Virus record (IMG/VR): IMGVR_UViG_3300037104_000377
Coordinates: 1 to 23,122 of that record
Direction: 5' to 3' (one strand)
DNA from: a virus
DNA: 23,122 bases
The translations under genes were made by a program, and so were the position numbers. The notes under the pieces are model-generated. The model saw nothing but the letters and a program-made list of their open reading frames with translations, was not told the origin of the DNA and made no database searches. Shown one piece after another: positions 1 through 7,972 of the stretch; the first letter of the stretch is position 1, and every line of letters starts with the position of its first letter.

Positions 1-71
1 GCCGCACCTTGGTGTGCGTACCAGGCGTTGGCCTCGCGGGGATGTTGAGGCCCCGCCGCCCCGCAACTCAC
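1..71 (-). CDS. Start of the next tail/baseplate gene, truncated by the window edge
   Basis: A GTG at 71-69 overlaps the TGA stop of the upstream gene (70-68) in a GTGA arrangement, like many junctions in this module. The frame stays open to the window edge and begins MSCGAAGPQHPREANAWY. About 23 residues are visible, too few to assign a family. By position after a tape measure and a Dit-like protein, a baseplate or tail-hub protein is expected, but that is inference from phage gene order. Another start or frame is possible. Confidence 0.45.
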   Translation of the reverse strand, partial: MSCGAAGPQHPREANAWYAHQGA

Positions 72-832
72 GGGCCAGACCCAAAGTTAGTCGAGACAGG
101 CGGAGCGGCGCCGGCCAGCGTTCCGGTCGCCGATCCGCCGAAGATTTGCCCGATACCGCTGGTCAAAGAACTGACCCCGCCACTGACCGCGTTAGAGATG
201 GAGGACCAGGATGGGATGCCACTGATCTGCGTCCCACCGGCGATCTTGCTCAACAGTCCGCTATAGGCTTGTTGCGCCGCCTGGAGGGTCACCAGAGGCT
301 GCTCAAAATCGAACTGCCATTGGTATTGCACCTGGGCCGAGCCGGCCCCCGAGATGTCCGTGAGTTCGCGCATGATGCAGTTCGTATAAATGAACGATGG
401 TGTGGCGATGGTGTAAAGACCGCCAGCCGCGTTGTGCGCGCTGAGCGCGGCCTGAAGCGCGGTCAGGACCGCCAGTTTCGAGAGGTAATCGCCAGGGTTC
501 TTGGCTGGGCAGTCCATCCGTACCGAAACCGTCAGCGGCTCCGTGATGACGGCGTTCGCGGCGACGGATTGATTGGCGAAGGAGTAATGTCCGATCTGCT
601 GCGAGATCAGTTTGCCAGACGGGATGACGGTGAATTGGGCAAAGAATTGATCGAGGGTGGTGGGGAATGTGCCTCCGACCAGGCCCGTCAGAAGACTCAC
701 GCCCTCGGTCAGGGCGATGATGGGCAGAATGCCTCCCACGCTCTGTGCCAGACCTCCTACGAGGATGATCGGACTGATGGAAAAACCCAAAGCGAACGCG
801 GAAGAAAGGACGCTGGTTATCGCGCCGCTCAT
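68..832 (-). CDS. Probable Dit-like / baseplate tail protein
   Basis: A 254-residue protein encoded directly after the tape measure gene, whose stop it overlaps in ATGA (832-829). The N-terminus (residues about 5-50) is hydrophobic and glycine-rich. The middle (about 60-185) is a well-folded-looking region containing VRMDCPAKNPGDYLSKL and FIYTNCIMRELTDIS. The last 50 residues are low-complexity Ser/Gly/Ala. The central pattern and the gene position resemble the Dit-like tail proteins that follow tape measure genes in contractile phages and form the hub joining tail tube and baseplate. The family call is from pattern memory. The hydrophobic N-terminus might instead be a packing helix of a baseplate subunit, since it is not a typical signal peptide. 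Confidence 0.6.
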   Translation of the reverse strand: MSGAITSVLSSAFALGFSISPIILVGGLAQSVGGILPIIALTEGVSLLTGLVGGTFPTTLDQFFAQFTVIPSGKLISQQIGHYSFANQSVAANAVITEPLTVSVRMDCPAKNPGDYLSKLAVLTALQAALSAHNAAGGLYTIATPSFIYTNCIMRELTDISGAGSAQVQYQWQFDFEQPLVTLQAAQQAYSGLLSKIAGGTQISGIPSWSSISNAVSGGVSSLTSGIGQIFGGSATGTLAGAAPPVSTNFGSGP

Positions 833-2715
833 TGCCGCACCGCATTCGCCGTTATCGCGATATTCGCACCGGTTTGGTTGAGGACTGAAACGCTAATGTT
901 CATCCGGTGCGCGACTTCATTTACATACTTTTTAACCCCGGCTGGCGCATAGGTGAACCAATCGCCACCTTTGCGTCTCGCCTCCTCAATTTGCCGGTCC
1001 ACACCGGTAGGTCCTTCGTTCTGAGCCGCGATGACCTCAGCCAGGTTACCCTTAAACTTTTGCATGTAATTTTGAAGGGCGATCGCTTCACCTTTCGCTG
1101 CCTCCTCTGGAGAAGGGGGGCTGGTGATACCGAACTGTTTTTGAAAGTCAGTGGATTGCTGAAAAATCCCCTCATGAGCCTGCTTAGGGGTTCCGTCCCA
1201 CGTCGTTGCGACATTGGGATTGAGCCTCGATTCTTGCATACCGATCGCGCGGAGTAATCCAGGTGGAAGGCCCGTCTTCTGTTCCAACCCAGTGAAGTCC
1301 ATGTCCTGGCCGGGTTGGAGCGCGGCGCCGTGGAGTCCTTGCATGATCTGTTCGCGGTTCGCGTAGATGGAAGGTAGGGCCTGGACGGCCTGTCGGTTCG
1401 CGGTTGGTGCTATGATTCCAAGCGCCTGCAAAATGTTTCCGATCCGGTCCGCCGCATAGGCAATTCCGTCAACAAACCCTTTGACGTCGGTTTCGAACTT
1501 CTCGGAACCCAAATAGTCACCAAAGACACTGATCCCTTTAGCGAAGTCGTCAATCCATTCCTTCATGTGCGGGTTGCCGAGGAAGCCCGCCAGGACATGC
1601 TCGACCGCCGCTGACAATTTCGGCAGAGCGTCCGAGCGCACCAGAGGCTCCAGGCCCTCGACGAATATCTTCTGGATCTGTTCGCCGGCACGATGCAATT
1701 GGGTGATGAAATCGACCCATTCCTTTTGCACCGGATCAGATGCGCCCATGGTGCGGGCATCACGTTGGTACTGCGCAGACCAACGGTTTATGTCGCCAGG
1801 CGATTGCGCGCCGATGGCCTGCCACTGGTTGAGCGACATGGAACTCAGCCCATGCGCTTCCATCCACTGGTGATTGTGCCCTTGCGGTCCAGCCTCCCTC
1901 CACATCTCATGGGCGCGCTTGATGACATCGGTCGAGAGCGCGGCGTCATCTTCGGTTTGCCACCGCTGGGCTGGTATCCCCATGGCGGTGAATTGCCATT
2001 GCTTACCGAGGTCCGATTTGATGTCCTGGACTGAACCAAGGAAATCAGCGCCCAGACCAAGCCGCTCGCCGAAATTGACATTGAACGCCTGTAGTTCGCC
2101 GGCTGATATACCGAATCCTTGGGCCTGACGCCGCGTGCTGGCCACGTCCTCGCCGAGCCGATCAATTCCGAACAAGCCAGCGCCGCCGCCGATCAGCCCC
2201 GCCCCAAGCGACAGGATGGCCCATTTCGCAACCTTCTCGGTAATGGCGAAAACATTCCTCGCCACCGTCGCGGTCAGGCCAATGGAATCCTGATAGAACT
2301 CCTTGAGTCTCTTTTGATGCTCTTCTGAGGACTTTTCTTTCTCTTGCTGGATCTTCAACGACTCGCGTTCAGTGTCTCTTTGCTCGCCGGCTGCTTTCGC
2401 GGCAGCTTTATCGGCGTCGCTCTGCCTGGTTTTATGCTCGGTGATCAACGTTGTCGAAGCCGCGATCGCAGCGATGACGGCCGCCATTGACTCAGAGGTC
2501 TTCGTGGCGGCTTCAGTCTTTTCGCCGATATCAGCCGTAGCCTCGCCGACCTTCGAGGCGGCATCGGCGGCACCTTCGATTGCCTTTTCCGTATCGACCC
2601 AAAGACCCTTCATCCCGGCGAGGTCTTTTTGGTATTGGTCGTATAGCGCGAGAAATGCCTTGAACTTTTCGTCGCGGACATCAATGTCGAGAATTGAGCG
2701 GGGAGCCGTCGCCAT
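829..2715 (-). CDS. Tape measure protein with C-terminal lytic transglycosylase-like domain
   Basis: A 628-residue protein that sets tail length during assembly and is ejected with the DNA. The start is ATG at 2715 with GGAGG just upstream, 2 bases after the chaperone T stop. Residues about 15-160 are charged and Ala-rich (predicted coiled coil). A Gly-rich hydrophobic stretch follows at about 165-185 (LSLGAGLIGGGAGLFGI). Residues about 476-600 look like an SLT lysozyme-like domain: GMQESRLNP carries the likely catalytic Glu495, and AAQNEGPTGVD (about 564-574) matches the usual 'N-x-GP' motif. Such domains locally cut peptidoglycan at infection. By the general rule of about 1.5 angstrom per residue, the tail would be near 90-95 nm (inference). 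The C-terminus after 600 may bind the hub. Confidence 0.85.
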   Translation of the reverse strand: MATAPRSILDIDVRDEKFKAFLALYDQYQKDLAGMKGLWVDTEKAIEGAADAASKVGEATADIGEKTEAATKTSESMAAVIAAIAASTTLITEHKTRQSDADKAAAKAAGEQRDTERESLKIQQEKEKSSEEHQKRLKEFYQDSIGLTATVARNVFAITEKVAKWAILSLGAGLIGGGAGLFGIDRLGEDVASTRRQAQGFGISAGELQAFNVNFGERLGLGADFLGSVQDIKSDLGKQWQFTAMGIPAQRWQTEDDAALSTDVIKRAHEMWREAGPQGHNHQWMEAHGLSSMSLNQWQAIGAQSPGDINRWSAQYQRDARTMGASDPVQKEWVDFITQLHRAGEQIQKIFVEGLEPLVRSDALPKLSAAVEHVLAGFLGNPHMKEWIDDFAKGISVFGDYLGSEKFETDVKGFVDGIAYAADRIGNILQALGIIAPTANRQAVQALPSIYANREQIMQGLHGAALQPGQDMDFTGLEQKTGLPPGLLRAIGMQESRLNPNVATTWDGTPKQAHEGIFQQSTDFQKQFGITSPPSPEEAAKGEAIALQNYMQKFKGNLAEVIAAQNEGPTGVDRQIEEARRKGGDWFTYAPAGVKKYVNEVAHRMNISVSVLNQTGANIAITANAVRQ

Positions 2716-2717
2716 CG

Positions 2718-3421
2718 TCAGCCCCTCCTTTGAAGCGCGGCCATCAAATGCCGCTGCCGAAACGCCAGAGCGTCAGGATACTTCCTCTGGCCGTTCCGCA
2801 GCATGAGTTCGAAGAACCCTTCGGTCGCGGCCCAGTCTAATGTGGCAGTAATGACGCTGTCGGGCTCACGCCAATAGTCTCGGCCGGTATCGAGATCGGC
2901 AAGGAAGCGGCGAACGCCATAACATCCAATGATGAACTCCGCGCACCCCACAGGTGGTCGATCATCATCAGGATCGCTTCCAGTTTCGTCCTCTGATTCC
3001 TGCCGCGCAAAACCGCTGACGCACAGATAAAAAAAACGATTGCGCCTTCAATCTGTTCGATATCTTCCGGATCGATCAACTGGCGCGAGAGCGCAACCTC
3101 ATATGGCACCGTCTCCCATCCCTTGCCGGTCGGCAGCACGATATTTGTCAGGCGGCGGATTTCGTTAAGCAGACCCTGTTGGACACCGCTCTCGCCTTCC
3201 CATACGCCATCTATTCGAGCCAAACGTTCCAGCATGAGACAAGCCACCGATGGCCCGGCGATCGAGTGAAGTCCCTGAGCGAAGATCTGGGAGTATGTCT
3301 TCGCCAGAATCAGGAAATAATTGCGCCAAACCTCCAATGAGACCGGCATGGAGTGAATGTGTATGATTCCTGACTCGGTTTCGATTGATTGGACGAGGAA
3401 AAGCCTGCGGTCGATTTTCAA
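2718..3421 (-). CDS. Tail assembly chaperone GT fusion made by -1 frameshift
   Basis: Predicted long product of the chaperone pair. Codons 1-131 are shared with the short form from 3421. The ribosome slips back one base on T_TTT_TTT (3035-3029) and continues with TAT at 3029, giving YLCVSGFARQ and an acidic linker, then the frame ending at 2718. That adds 103 residues, for about 234 in total. The downstream frame has no convincing start of its own: a GTG at 2951 lacks a Shine-Dalgarno. It is closed upstream by a TGA at 3050-3048, so the slip must lie below 3048, and the T run sits exactly there. In phage lambda and many other tailed phages, G and GT-type proteins coat the tape measure during tail assembly. 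An alternative is a sequencing indel in the T8 run, which would make one plain gene. Confidence 0.75.
2837..3421 (-). CDS. Tail assembly chaperone, short (G-like) product
   Basis: The zero-frame product, 194 residues, begins with TTG at 3421, one base after the TAA of the tail tube gene (3425-3423). A weak GACGGTG lies upstream. Met25 (ATG at 3349) is an alternative start but lacks a Shine-Dalgarno. Residues 1-131 are shared with the frameshifted form, and the remaining 63 residues are unique to this form. I recognise no motif. The call rests on position between tube and tape measure genes, on the size and on the slippery heptamer with an overlapping -1 frame. In the family the short form is made in excess and the fusion in small amounts. 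Confidence 0.7.
   Translation of the reverse strand: MKIDRRLFLVQSIETESGIIHIHSMPVSLEVWRNYFLILAKTYSQIFAQGLHSIAGPSVACLMLERLARIDGVWEGESGVQQGLLNEIRRLTNIVLPTGKGWETVPYEVALSRQLIDPEDIEQIEGAIVFFICASAVLRGRNQRTKLEAILMMIDHLWGARSSSLDVMAFAASLPISIPAETIGVSPTASLLPH
3029..3035 (-). promoter_or_regulatory. Slippery heptamer T_TTT_TTT for -1 ribosomal frameshifting
   Basis: On the minus strand the zero-frame codons are ATC GTT TTT TTT ATC (3040-3026). The heptamer uses the last T of GTT and both TTT codons, so it is in the exact X_XXY_YYZ phase. The T run is 8 bases (3036-3029). No strong downstream stem-loop is obvious by eye. A weak GCG...CGC pairing follows about 10 bases later. Confidence 0.75.
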
Positions 3422-3422
3422 A

Positions 3423-3881
3423 TTACACCGTCAGTGCCCAAAGGTTGTTGTTTACGATATACGTGCCGCCGACTGTAACAAAATACTCAGTCGATTTCCC
3501 GTTCGATACGATCTCAGCGACATTCTCGATCGCGCAGTTCGTGAAGGCGTAGCTTGGCATCAGCGCGGTATCGGTGAACGCCAGCAGGTTGCCGATCGTG
3601 GTCAGCGAGATGCGCTGCGATTCCCACTGCCCGGCCAGGGTCTGGGATTTCACAAGATGCAGCCCGACCGTAACAGACTGGAACGGCTCGGGCGCGATGA
3701 CGCGTCCGGTCAACGTGTTGATGAACGTCGTGGCCGGAGAACCCCACGAGATCGACATACCGCCAGCGCCAAGATACGAGGCCGTCACGTTCAGTTGTGG
3801 GAAGTTTGGCACCTGCACATTGACGCGGGTGAGATTGAGAATCCCTTGCGGGATCTGGGGATTGCCGATTGTCTGAGACAC
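3423..3881 (-). CDS. Probable tail tube protein
   Basis: A 152-residue protein starting with GTG at 3881, preceded by AAGGGGAC at a good distance. It lies 12 bases after the sheath gene and directly before the chaperone gene, the standard sheath-tube-chaperone-tape measure order of contractile phages. The sequence is beta-rich with little charge, as expected of tube subunits that stack into hexameric rings around the DNA channel. Segments such as SYAFTNCAIENVAEIVSNGK and YFVTVGGTYIVNNN suggest beta strands. No catalytic motif is visible. The call is from context plus size. A tube-like baseplate initiator is less likely given its place beside the sheath gene. Confidence 0.75.
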   Translation of the reverse strand: MSQTIGNPQIPQGILNLTRVNVQVPNFPQLNVTASYLGAGGMSISWGSPATTFINTLTGRVIAPEPFQSVTVGLHLVKSQTLAGQWESQRISLTTIGNLLAFTDTALMPSYAFTNCAIENVAEIVSNGKSTEYFVTVGGTYIVNNNLWALTV

Positions 3882-3893
3882 GGTTCAGTCCCC

Positions 3894-5333
3894 TTATATG
3901 AAGTTCGAAACGCTGACGTTGTAGATGATCTGCCGGAACCCGAGTTGCACCGTGTAGGCGACGGCCAGCCCGGCGTAGATGCCTTCGGCGTAATCGCCCG
4001 ATTCCAGCGTCACGAAAGATACAAATGGGATCGCGTTGACGACCACCTGACCTGCGAACTGGTTCAGGGCGTAAGCCTGGGCGAACGCGGTCCCGGTCAG
4101 TTGTGTGTAGACCAATTGTCCCAGCGCGAGACCAGTGGCGATCTCGGTTTGCATCGTATTGCCAGCGACGCTTTGCAGCGTGTTGATGCCGGCCTGATTG
4201 TAATTGAGCGGTGCGAGTGGGTTGTTCGACCCGTTGATGACCGCGTTGCTGGTGTTAAGGTCCAGGGTCAACTGGACATTATCGACCGAATACCAGTATT
4301 TATTGAAGTCGTTGCCGTCCAGCGTCGTGCCGTATAGTTCGATCGCGGTTGTGATACCGCCCTCCGCTCCGGTGCCGACGATGTTGATATTGGCGGTCTC
4401 CATCGAGACGAACAGCGCCGAATTGCCGACGACAGGATATGGCGTGACCCCAAATAGGTAGGAGAACGCCGCCTGCGTGACCTGATTACCGGGCGATGGG
4501 TTGAGATTCAGCGTGACGTAGAAGAACGCGGCCGCGCTGAATTCGGTCGGCGTGCCGGCGACGAAGGCTACCGCGACGGCGGGCGCCTCGATGCTGACAA
4601 CCAAACATTTGAGCGTGGCGGCGAACACCGTCGGGTTGGCCTGCCAATAGGCCAAAGTCGTGGTGACATGGAAATAGGTTTTTGCCGTATCGCTCGTAAA
4701 GTTAATGGCGAAGGCGGAGTAAAATGTTGGGGCAATACCCCAATCGTGGGGCAAGAGATAGGAATAGAATTTGTTCGGATTGGCGGTGATGAAGGTCGTC
4801 AGCGCGGCGATGCCGTGCACCGCGTCACCCAGGCCAAGTTCAAGGACATAAACCCCGACCCCCGAGCCCTGCGCGAAGAACGTTGTCGTCATGGCATTCA
4901 GTTCGGCGACATCCTCTGGGGTATAGGTCAGGCTGCTCGCGGTTGTCGCGGGGGTTGGGGTGCCCGTCGGAACCGCGTAGGTAAATGTCGTGGCGGACGC
5001 GACAGTGCAGGTGAACGTCCCGTTGTACGCCGTCGTGCCGCCGCTGGCGCCCATGACAGTAAGGATCAGCGTCTCCCCGGTGGGAAGCGTTCCGGTCGAC
5101 AGCGTGGCGGTCGCGGTGCCAGCGGTTTGCACGATACCCGACAAAGTCGCCACGCCGCTCAGCAATGATGTCAGGCTGGAAGGCTGTGTTAGCAACGAGT
5201 ATGTTCCGGGAGTCAACGTGGTGCCGCCTTGTGACACCACAGCTCCGGTTCGCTGCAACTGGTTCGGCAGCGGCGCGTTCTGCTGCGAAACATTAACCTT
5301 CGTGATCGGATTGTAGCCGCTCGAACCGCTCAT
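3894..5333 (-). CDS. Tail sheath protein, DUF3383 type
   Basis: A 479-residue protein, a usual length for DUF3383 sheaths, which polymerise around the tube and contract at infection. The N-terminus carries the family look (VNVSQQNAPL, GGTTLTPGTYSLLT). Residues about 61-137 form an Ig-like, Thr/Gly-rich beta domain (ILTVMGASGG, YNGTFTCTV) inserted before EDVAELNAMTTTFFAQG. Similar insertions are common in this family and would project outward. The C-terminal part (FVTLESGDYAEGIYAGLAVA, FRQIIYNVSVSNFI) looks like the conserved sheath core. ATG at 5333. The tube gene follows immediately. Confidence 0.85.
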   Translation of the reverse strand: MSGSSGYNPITKVNVSQQNAPLPNQLQRTGAVVSQGGTTLTPGTYSLLTQPSSLTSLLSGVATLSGIVQTAGTATATLSTGTLPTGETLILTVMGASGGTTAYNGTFTCTVASATTFTYAVPTGTPTPATTASSLTYTPEDVAELNAMTTTFFAQGSGVGVYVLELGLGDAVHGIAALTTFITANPNKFYSYLLPHDWGIAPTFYSAFAINFTSDTAKTYFHVTTTLAYWQANPTVFAATLKCLVVSIEAPAVAVAFVAGTPTEFSAAAFFYVTLNLNPSPGNQVTQAAFSYLFGVTPYPVVGNSALFVSMETANINIVGTGAEGGITTAIELYGTTLDGNDFNKYWYSVDNVQLTLDLNTSNAVINGSNNPLAPLNYNQAGINTLQSVAGNTMQTEIATGLALGQLVYTQLTGTAFAQAYALNQFAGQVVVNAIPFVSFVTLESGDYAEGIYAGLAVAYTVQLGFRQIIYNVSVSNFI

Positions 5334-5382
5334 ACGGATGCTCCGGTATCAGATCGAATGTGAGGGCGCCCGGCGGATCGGG

Positions 5383-5703
5383 TCACTTGAACGCGATCGT
5401 CGCGTCCAGCGTGCCGGCGGTGACCACGACAAGGCCATTTTTGAAGTTTATGCCGCCGTAGCCCGGTCCATAAGGAACGCGAAGTGGCAACACGTCCGCC
5501 GTTCCGAAATTCAACGCCCCGATCAGGACTGTGCCGATCGTCGTGCTGGTCTGGTCATACAGCGTGAGCGTCGCTCCGGCGGTTCCGCTGTTGATGTTGA
5601 TCGTGTACATCGCACCAGGATTGGCTTTGACGACGGTCGTGCCGGCGTTGGCGATGTGCGTATATGCCACGCCAATCGGCGTCCCATATGGAGTCTGGGG
5701 CAT
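5383..5703 (-). CDS. Small beta-rich phage structural protein, unknown role
   Basis: A 106-residue protein with ATG at 5703, between the 313-residue gene and the sheath gene, with 49 bases separating it from the sheath start. It is rich in Gly, Thr and Val and low in charge (ANAGTTVVKANPGAMYTINI; GGINFKNGLVVVTAGTLDAT), which suggests a compact beta-sandwich such as a decoration or fibre-adaptor protein. The ending 'GLVVV..GTLDATIAFK' resembles small virion proteins I have seen in phage and prophage structural modules, but I cannot name a family. No signal peptide or membrane segment is present. Confidence 0.7.
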   Translation of the reverse strand: MPQTPYGTPIGVAYTHIANAGTTVVKANPGAMYTININSGTAGATLTLYDQTSTTIGTVLIGALNFGTADVLPLRVPYGPGYGGINFKNGLVVVTAGTLDATIAFK

Positions 5704-5712
5704 TTGTTGTCC

Positions 5713-6654
5713 TTACTGAATGATGTAAGTGATCGGCGCGGATTTTATGAGCTTCAGCGCGACGCTCGGCATGGCTTCCTGGAGATAGTCCACCTCGAAC
5801 GCGAAGCTCTTTTTCATCGCGATTACGCCAAGTTCGGTCTGAGTGCGCTTCTCGTCGCGCGCCACGGCGGCACTCATGATGCCGATCGCGTCCGTGTCCA
5901 TGCTGTATTGATTGACCAGATCGAGGAACGCCATCGCCTCGGCATTGGTCGCGCCATAGAGCGTGATCAGGACGCGGTCGCACGCCAGTTGTGAGTGCAA
6001 CCCATTTTGACTGATCAACGGAAGACCGGCCATTGGCTCGGTCGCGTCGGGCGGGATATGCACCGCGCCATAAGGCGGCCGCAGGTTGTCCGGCACCAGG
6101 AATGATGGATAGAGCGTGATGCATGGGTTTGGCGCCACCAGCCACGGCGGAGAGTAACTTTTCAGCGTCAGCCATGATGGAAGGCTGTTGGAGACGATCA
6201 ACGTCTTGTCCGACAGTTCCGAGCCGACATCGACAAGCTGTGTCTCCATCGCCGGATACACGGCATCGCCACGGTAGTGATAGACTCCTGATGGGCCGTA
6301 AAACGGCGCCTGTTGGGAGAATGCGAATTTCAACCCAGCCGCTTCGCCGATCCAGATTGTATCGGGGTCGATCTCGTCGAACTGCTTGACCATGGTTCCG
6401 GTCGTGAAGACAACGCGACGGATCGCGAACGATTCATCGTAGTTTTGCTGCTCTTGTGCCGCGTAATGCAAAGAACCTGGAATCAGGGTTTGCATCGTTT
6501 TTAGCCAGAACACGTACCCGTCCAGCGGCAGAACATGGCGGATGTATTGCGCGAAAACGATCTGCGCGTCACTGGAGAGGAGTTTGAGCCCGGCCAGGAG
6601 ATTGGCCTGAAACTGGCCTCCGGTCTGGCCGGCGGCTTCGTTGACGCCGCTCAC
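5713..6654 (-). CDS. Conserved-looking phage neck/tail protein, unknown function
   Basis: A 313-residue protein. The start is GTG at 6654, overlapping the previous stop as GTGA. It sits between the putative completion protein and the genes leading to the sheath, where tail terminator or head-tail joining proteins are usually encoded. The N-terminal half contains LPLDGYVFWLKT and a region of alternating strands. The C-terminal half contains LACDRVLITLYGATNAEAM, QYSMDTDAIGIMS and FAFEVDYLQEAMPSVALKLI. The last part recalls tail-terminator-like proteins (LIC_12616 / gp12-like neck proteins), which end in a strand-rich domain describing a ring. This link is weak. It is a confident gene with uncertain function. 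Confidence 0.65.
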   Translation of the reverse strand: MSGVNEAAGQTGGQFQANLLAGLKLLSSDAQIVFAQYIRHVLPLDGYVFWLKTMQTLIPGSLHYAAQEQQNYDESFAIRRVVFTTGTMVKQFDEIDPDTIWIGEAAGLKFAFSQQAPFYGPSGVYHYRGDAVYPAMETQLVDVGSELSDKTLIVSNSLPSWLTLKSYSPPWLVAPNPCITLYPSFLVPDNLRPPYGAVHIPPDATEPMAGLPLISQNGLHSQLACDRVLITLYGATNAEAMAFLDLVNQYSMDTDAIGIMSAAVARDEKRTQTELGVIAMKKSFAFEVDYLQEAMPSVALKLIKSAPITYIIQ

Positions 6655-7157
6655 TCAGACATCCACGCGACGAAACTGTCGCGAAATAAGCCAGTGTCAC
6701 GGAAAGAAGGTCTGGGTGGATTATTCTTGGAATAAGGATGCAAAAACGAATGGTTCACCCCCCGCAACGACGCCCGCGTGGGAACGCCAGGATATCCGAG
6801 GCTGTCCATCTCCTTGCTGTTGATGAAGGTGTTGAACAGGGTCTTGGCTTCACTCTCGGCCGCGATGAATGTCGGCTTATTCCGACCGGAGCCGGACATT
6901 CTGTCGTCAAGGAAGTCTCGCATATCCTCGGTTATGGTGTCGGCAATCTCCTGGCCGTGGAGTTCCCAGAATATCTCGATGATATGATAACGAGCCTCCA
7001 GGATCTGCGCGACTTCATAGGTAGTTCCGTGCTGTTCCGCCTCGCCGAACGCCGCTCGGATATCGTTGCGCTTCTGGCGGCGCTTCTGGCTAAATGTTTT
7101 CGCGGGGGAAGGATCGTGCGTATAAGGAATATCCACGACGCCCAGACTGAGAATCAT
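6651..7157 (-). CDS. Probable tail completion / neck protein
   Basis: A 168-residue protein. I choose ATG at 7157 because it overlaps the upstream stop as ATGA (7157-7154) and has GGGGAC 8 bases upstream; a longer TTG start at 7169 is less likely. The middle is helical and charged. The C-terminus, NPPRPSFRDTGLFRDSFVAW, resembles the ending of HK97 gp10-like and other tail-completion proteins, where a 'RPSF-x-DTG' loop is seen. Such proteins join the head portal complex to the tail. Position just after the connector gene fits. The family assignment is tentative. Confidence 0.6.
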   Translation of the reverse strand: MILSLGVVDIPYTHDPSPAKTFSQKRRQKRNDIRAAFGEAEQHGTTYEVAQILEARYHIIEIFWELHGQEIADTITEDMRDFLDDRMSGSGRNKPTFIAAESEAKTLFNTFINSKEMDSLGYPGVPTRASLRGVNHSFLHPYSKNNPPRPSFRDTGLFRDSFVAWMSE

Positions 7158-7969
7158 GAAAGTCCCCAAACCGAGGGACCATAATCTTGGTTATAAGAGA
7201 GGAAATCCCGACCCCAAGGCGTGGTCATAAACCCCAGATCGCTCAACGTGAGTTGCTTTAGCGAGTCTGGCACCGCGAAGGTTGATGACGTGTCCACGTT
7301 GGAAGTCGCCTGCACCAGGCCAACGGACATCTTCAGCATACCGAACGTGGCGCGGCTTTCCTTGAAGAACGTGCGCCCATCTTCATCCGGCGTGATCCTG
7401 ATCTGGATGTGGCCGGCGCAGTTGTAGACCGCCAGCGTGTACCCGATGCCAGCGCTCCCTGGTCCGCGCGCGAAGCCCCACGGGGCGCTCCCGCCAGGGA
7501 TCAAGACGAGATCGCGGGCCTGATCGAACGCATAGGTGATCCATGGCGAGCTTGCGGTATCGTCCGTTGGAGGAGATACGCCAGACATCAAGGTCGTGAT
7601 GCTGTAGTTCGTCCCGATCGCGACTGGGGCGGTGTTCTGAAGCGTTTCGGCATTGGGCGCCGGAGCCGCGTAGATGCTGTATCCTGTGGCCCCTGTGACC
7701 GCCGGGGGACTTGTCACCTGGACCGAGCCTGATGGACCCGTGACAGCGATCTGAGCTTCCGGAGAGCCCACGGTCTCACCCAGGGCGGAGACATACGTCG
7801 TCCTGACGTAGACCGCCCCAGTAGCCAGTGACCCGCTGGAGCCAGCCGTCAGCGCCGGCGTGGCGGGCGTGGCGACGCTGGGTAACAGAAGGGGGTCAAT
7901 GTCCATCACTTGCTGCACGAACAGGATGTAGTCCGGCAGATTGGGACGGGTAGGATTGGCCCAGGGCAC
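7154..7969 (-). CDS. Head-tail connector-type protein with inserted Ig-like domain
   Basis: A 271-residue protein. Residues 1-31 (MPWANPTRPNLPDYILFV) and about 142-271 (YTLAVYNCAGH, FFKESRATFGM, TTPWGRDFLSYNQDYG, ending VWGLS) match a phage virion protein type I remember as a single domain of about 150 residues. Between them, residues about 32-140 form a Thr/Ser/Pro-rich Ig/fibronectin-like domain (YVRTTYVSALGETVGSP; VTGATGYSIYAAPAP). The core probably forms part of the head-tail connector, as suggested by its place between capsid and neck genes. The insert would be displayed on the particle and may bind the host surface weakly (inference). No enzymatic motif. Confidence 0.6.
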   Translation of the reverse strand: MPWANPTRPNLPDYILFVQQVMDIDPLLLPSVATPATPALTAGSSGSLATGAVYVRTTYVSALGETVGSPEAQIAVTGPSGSVQVTSPPAVTGATGYSIYAAPAPNAETLQNTAPVAIGTNYSITTLMSGVSPPTDDTASSPWITYAFDQARDLVLIPGGSAPWGFARGPGSAGIGYTLAVYNCAGHIQIRITPDEDGRTFFKESRATFGMLKMSVGLVQATSNVDTSSTFAVPDSLKQLTLSDLGFMTTPWGRDFLSYNQDYGPSVWGLS

Positions 7970-7972
7970 AGG

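Noticed and set aside
14-952. A long plus-strand open frame (312 codons) over the baseplate and tape measure genes
   Set aside because: It is Arg-rich with no motifs, and is the complement of two well-supported minus-strand genes in a GC-rich sequence.
3357-4337. Plus-strand open frame of 326 codons across the chaperone, tube and sheath genes
   Set aside because: Translation is Arg/Asp/His-rich, as is typical of antisense shadows. It crosses three clear genes.
4990-5316. Plus-strand 108-codon frame over the sheath N-terminus
   Set aside because: Low-complexity mirror of the Thr/Gly-rich sheath insert, with no independent start signal.
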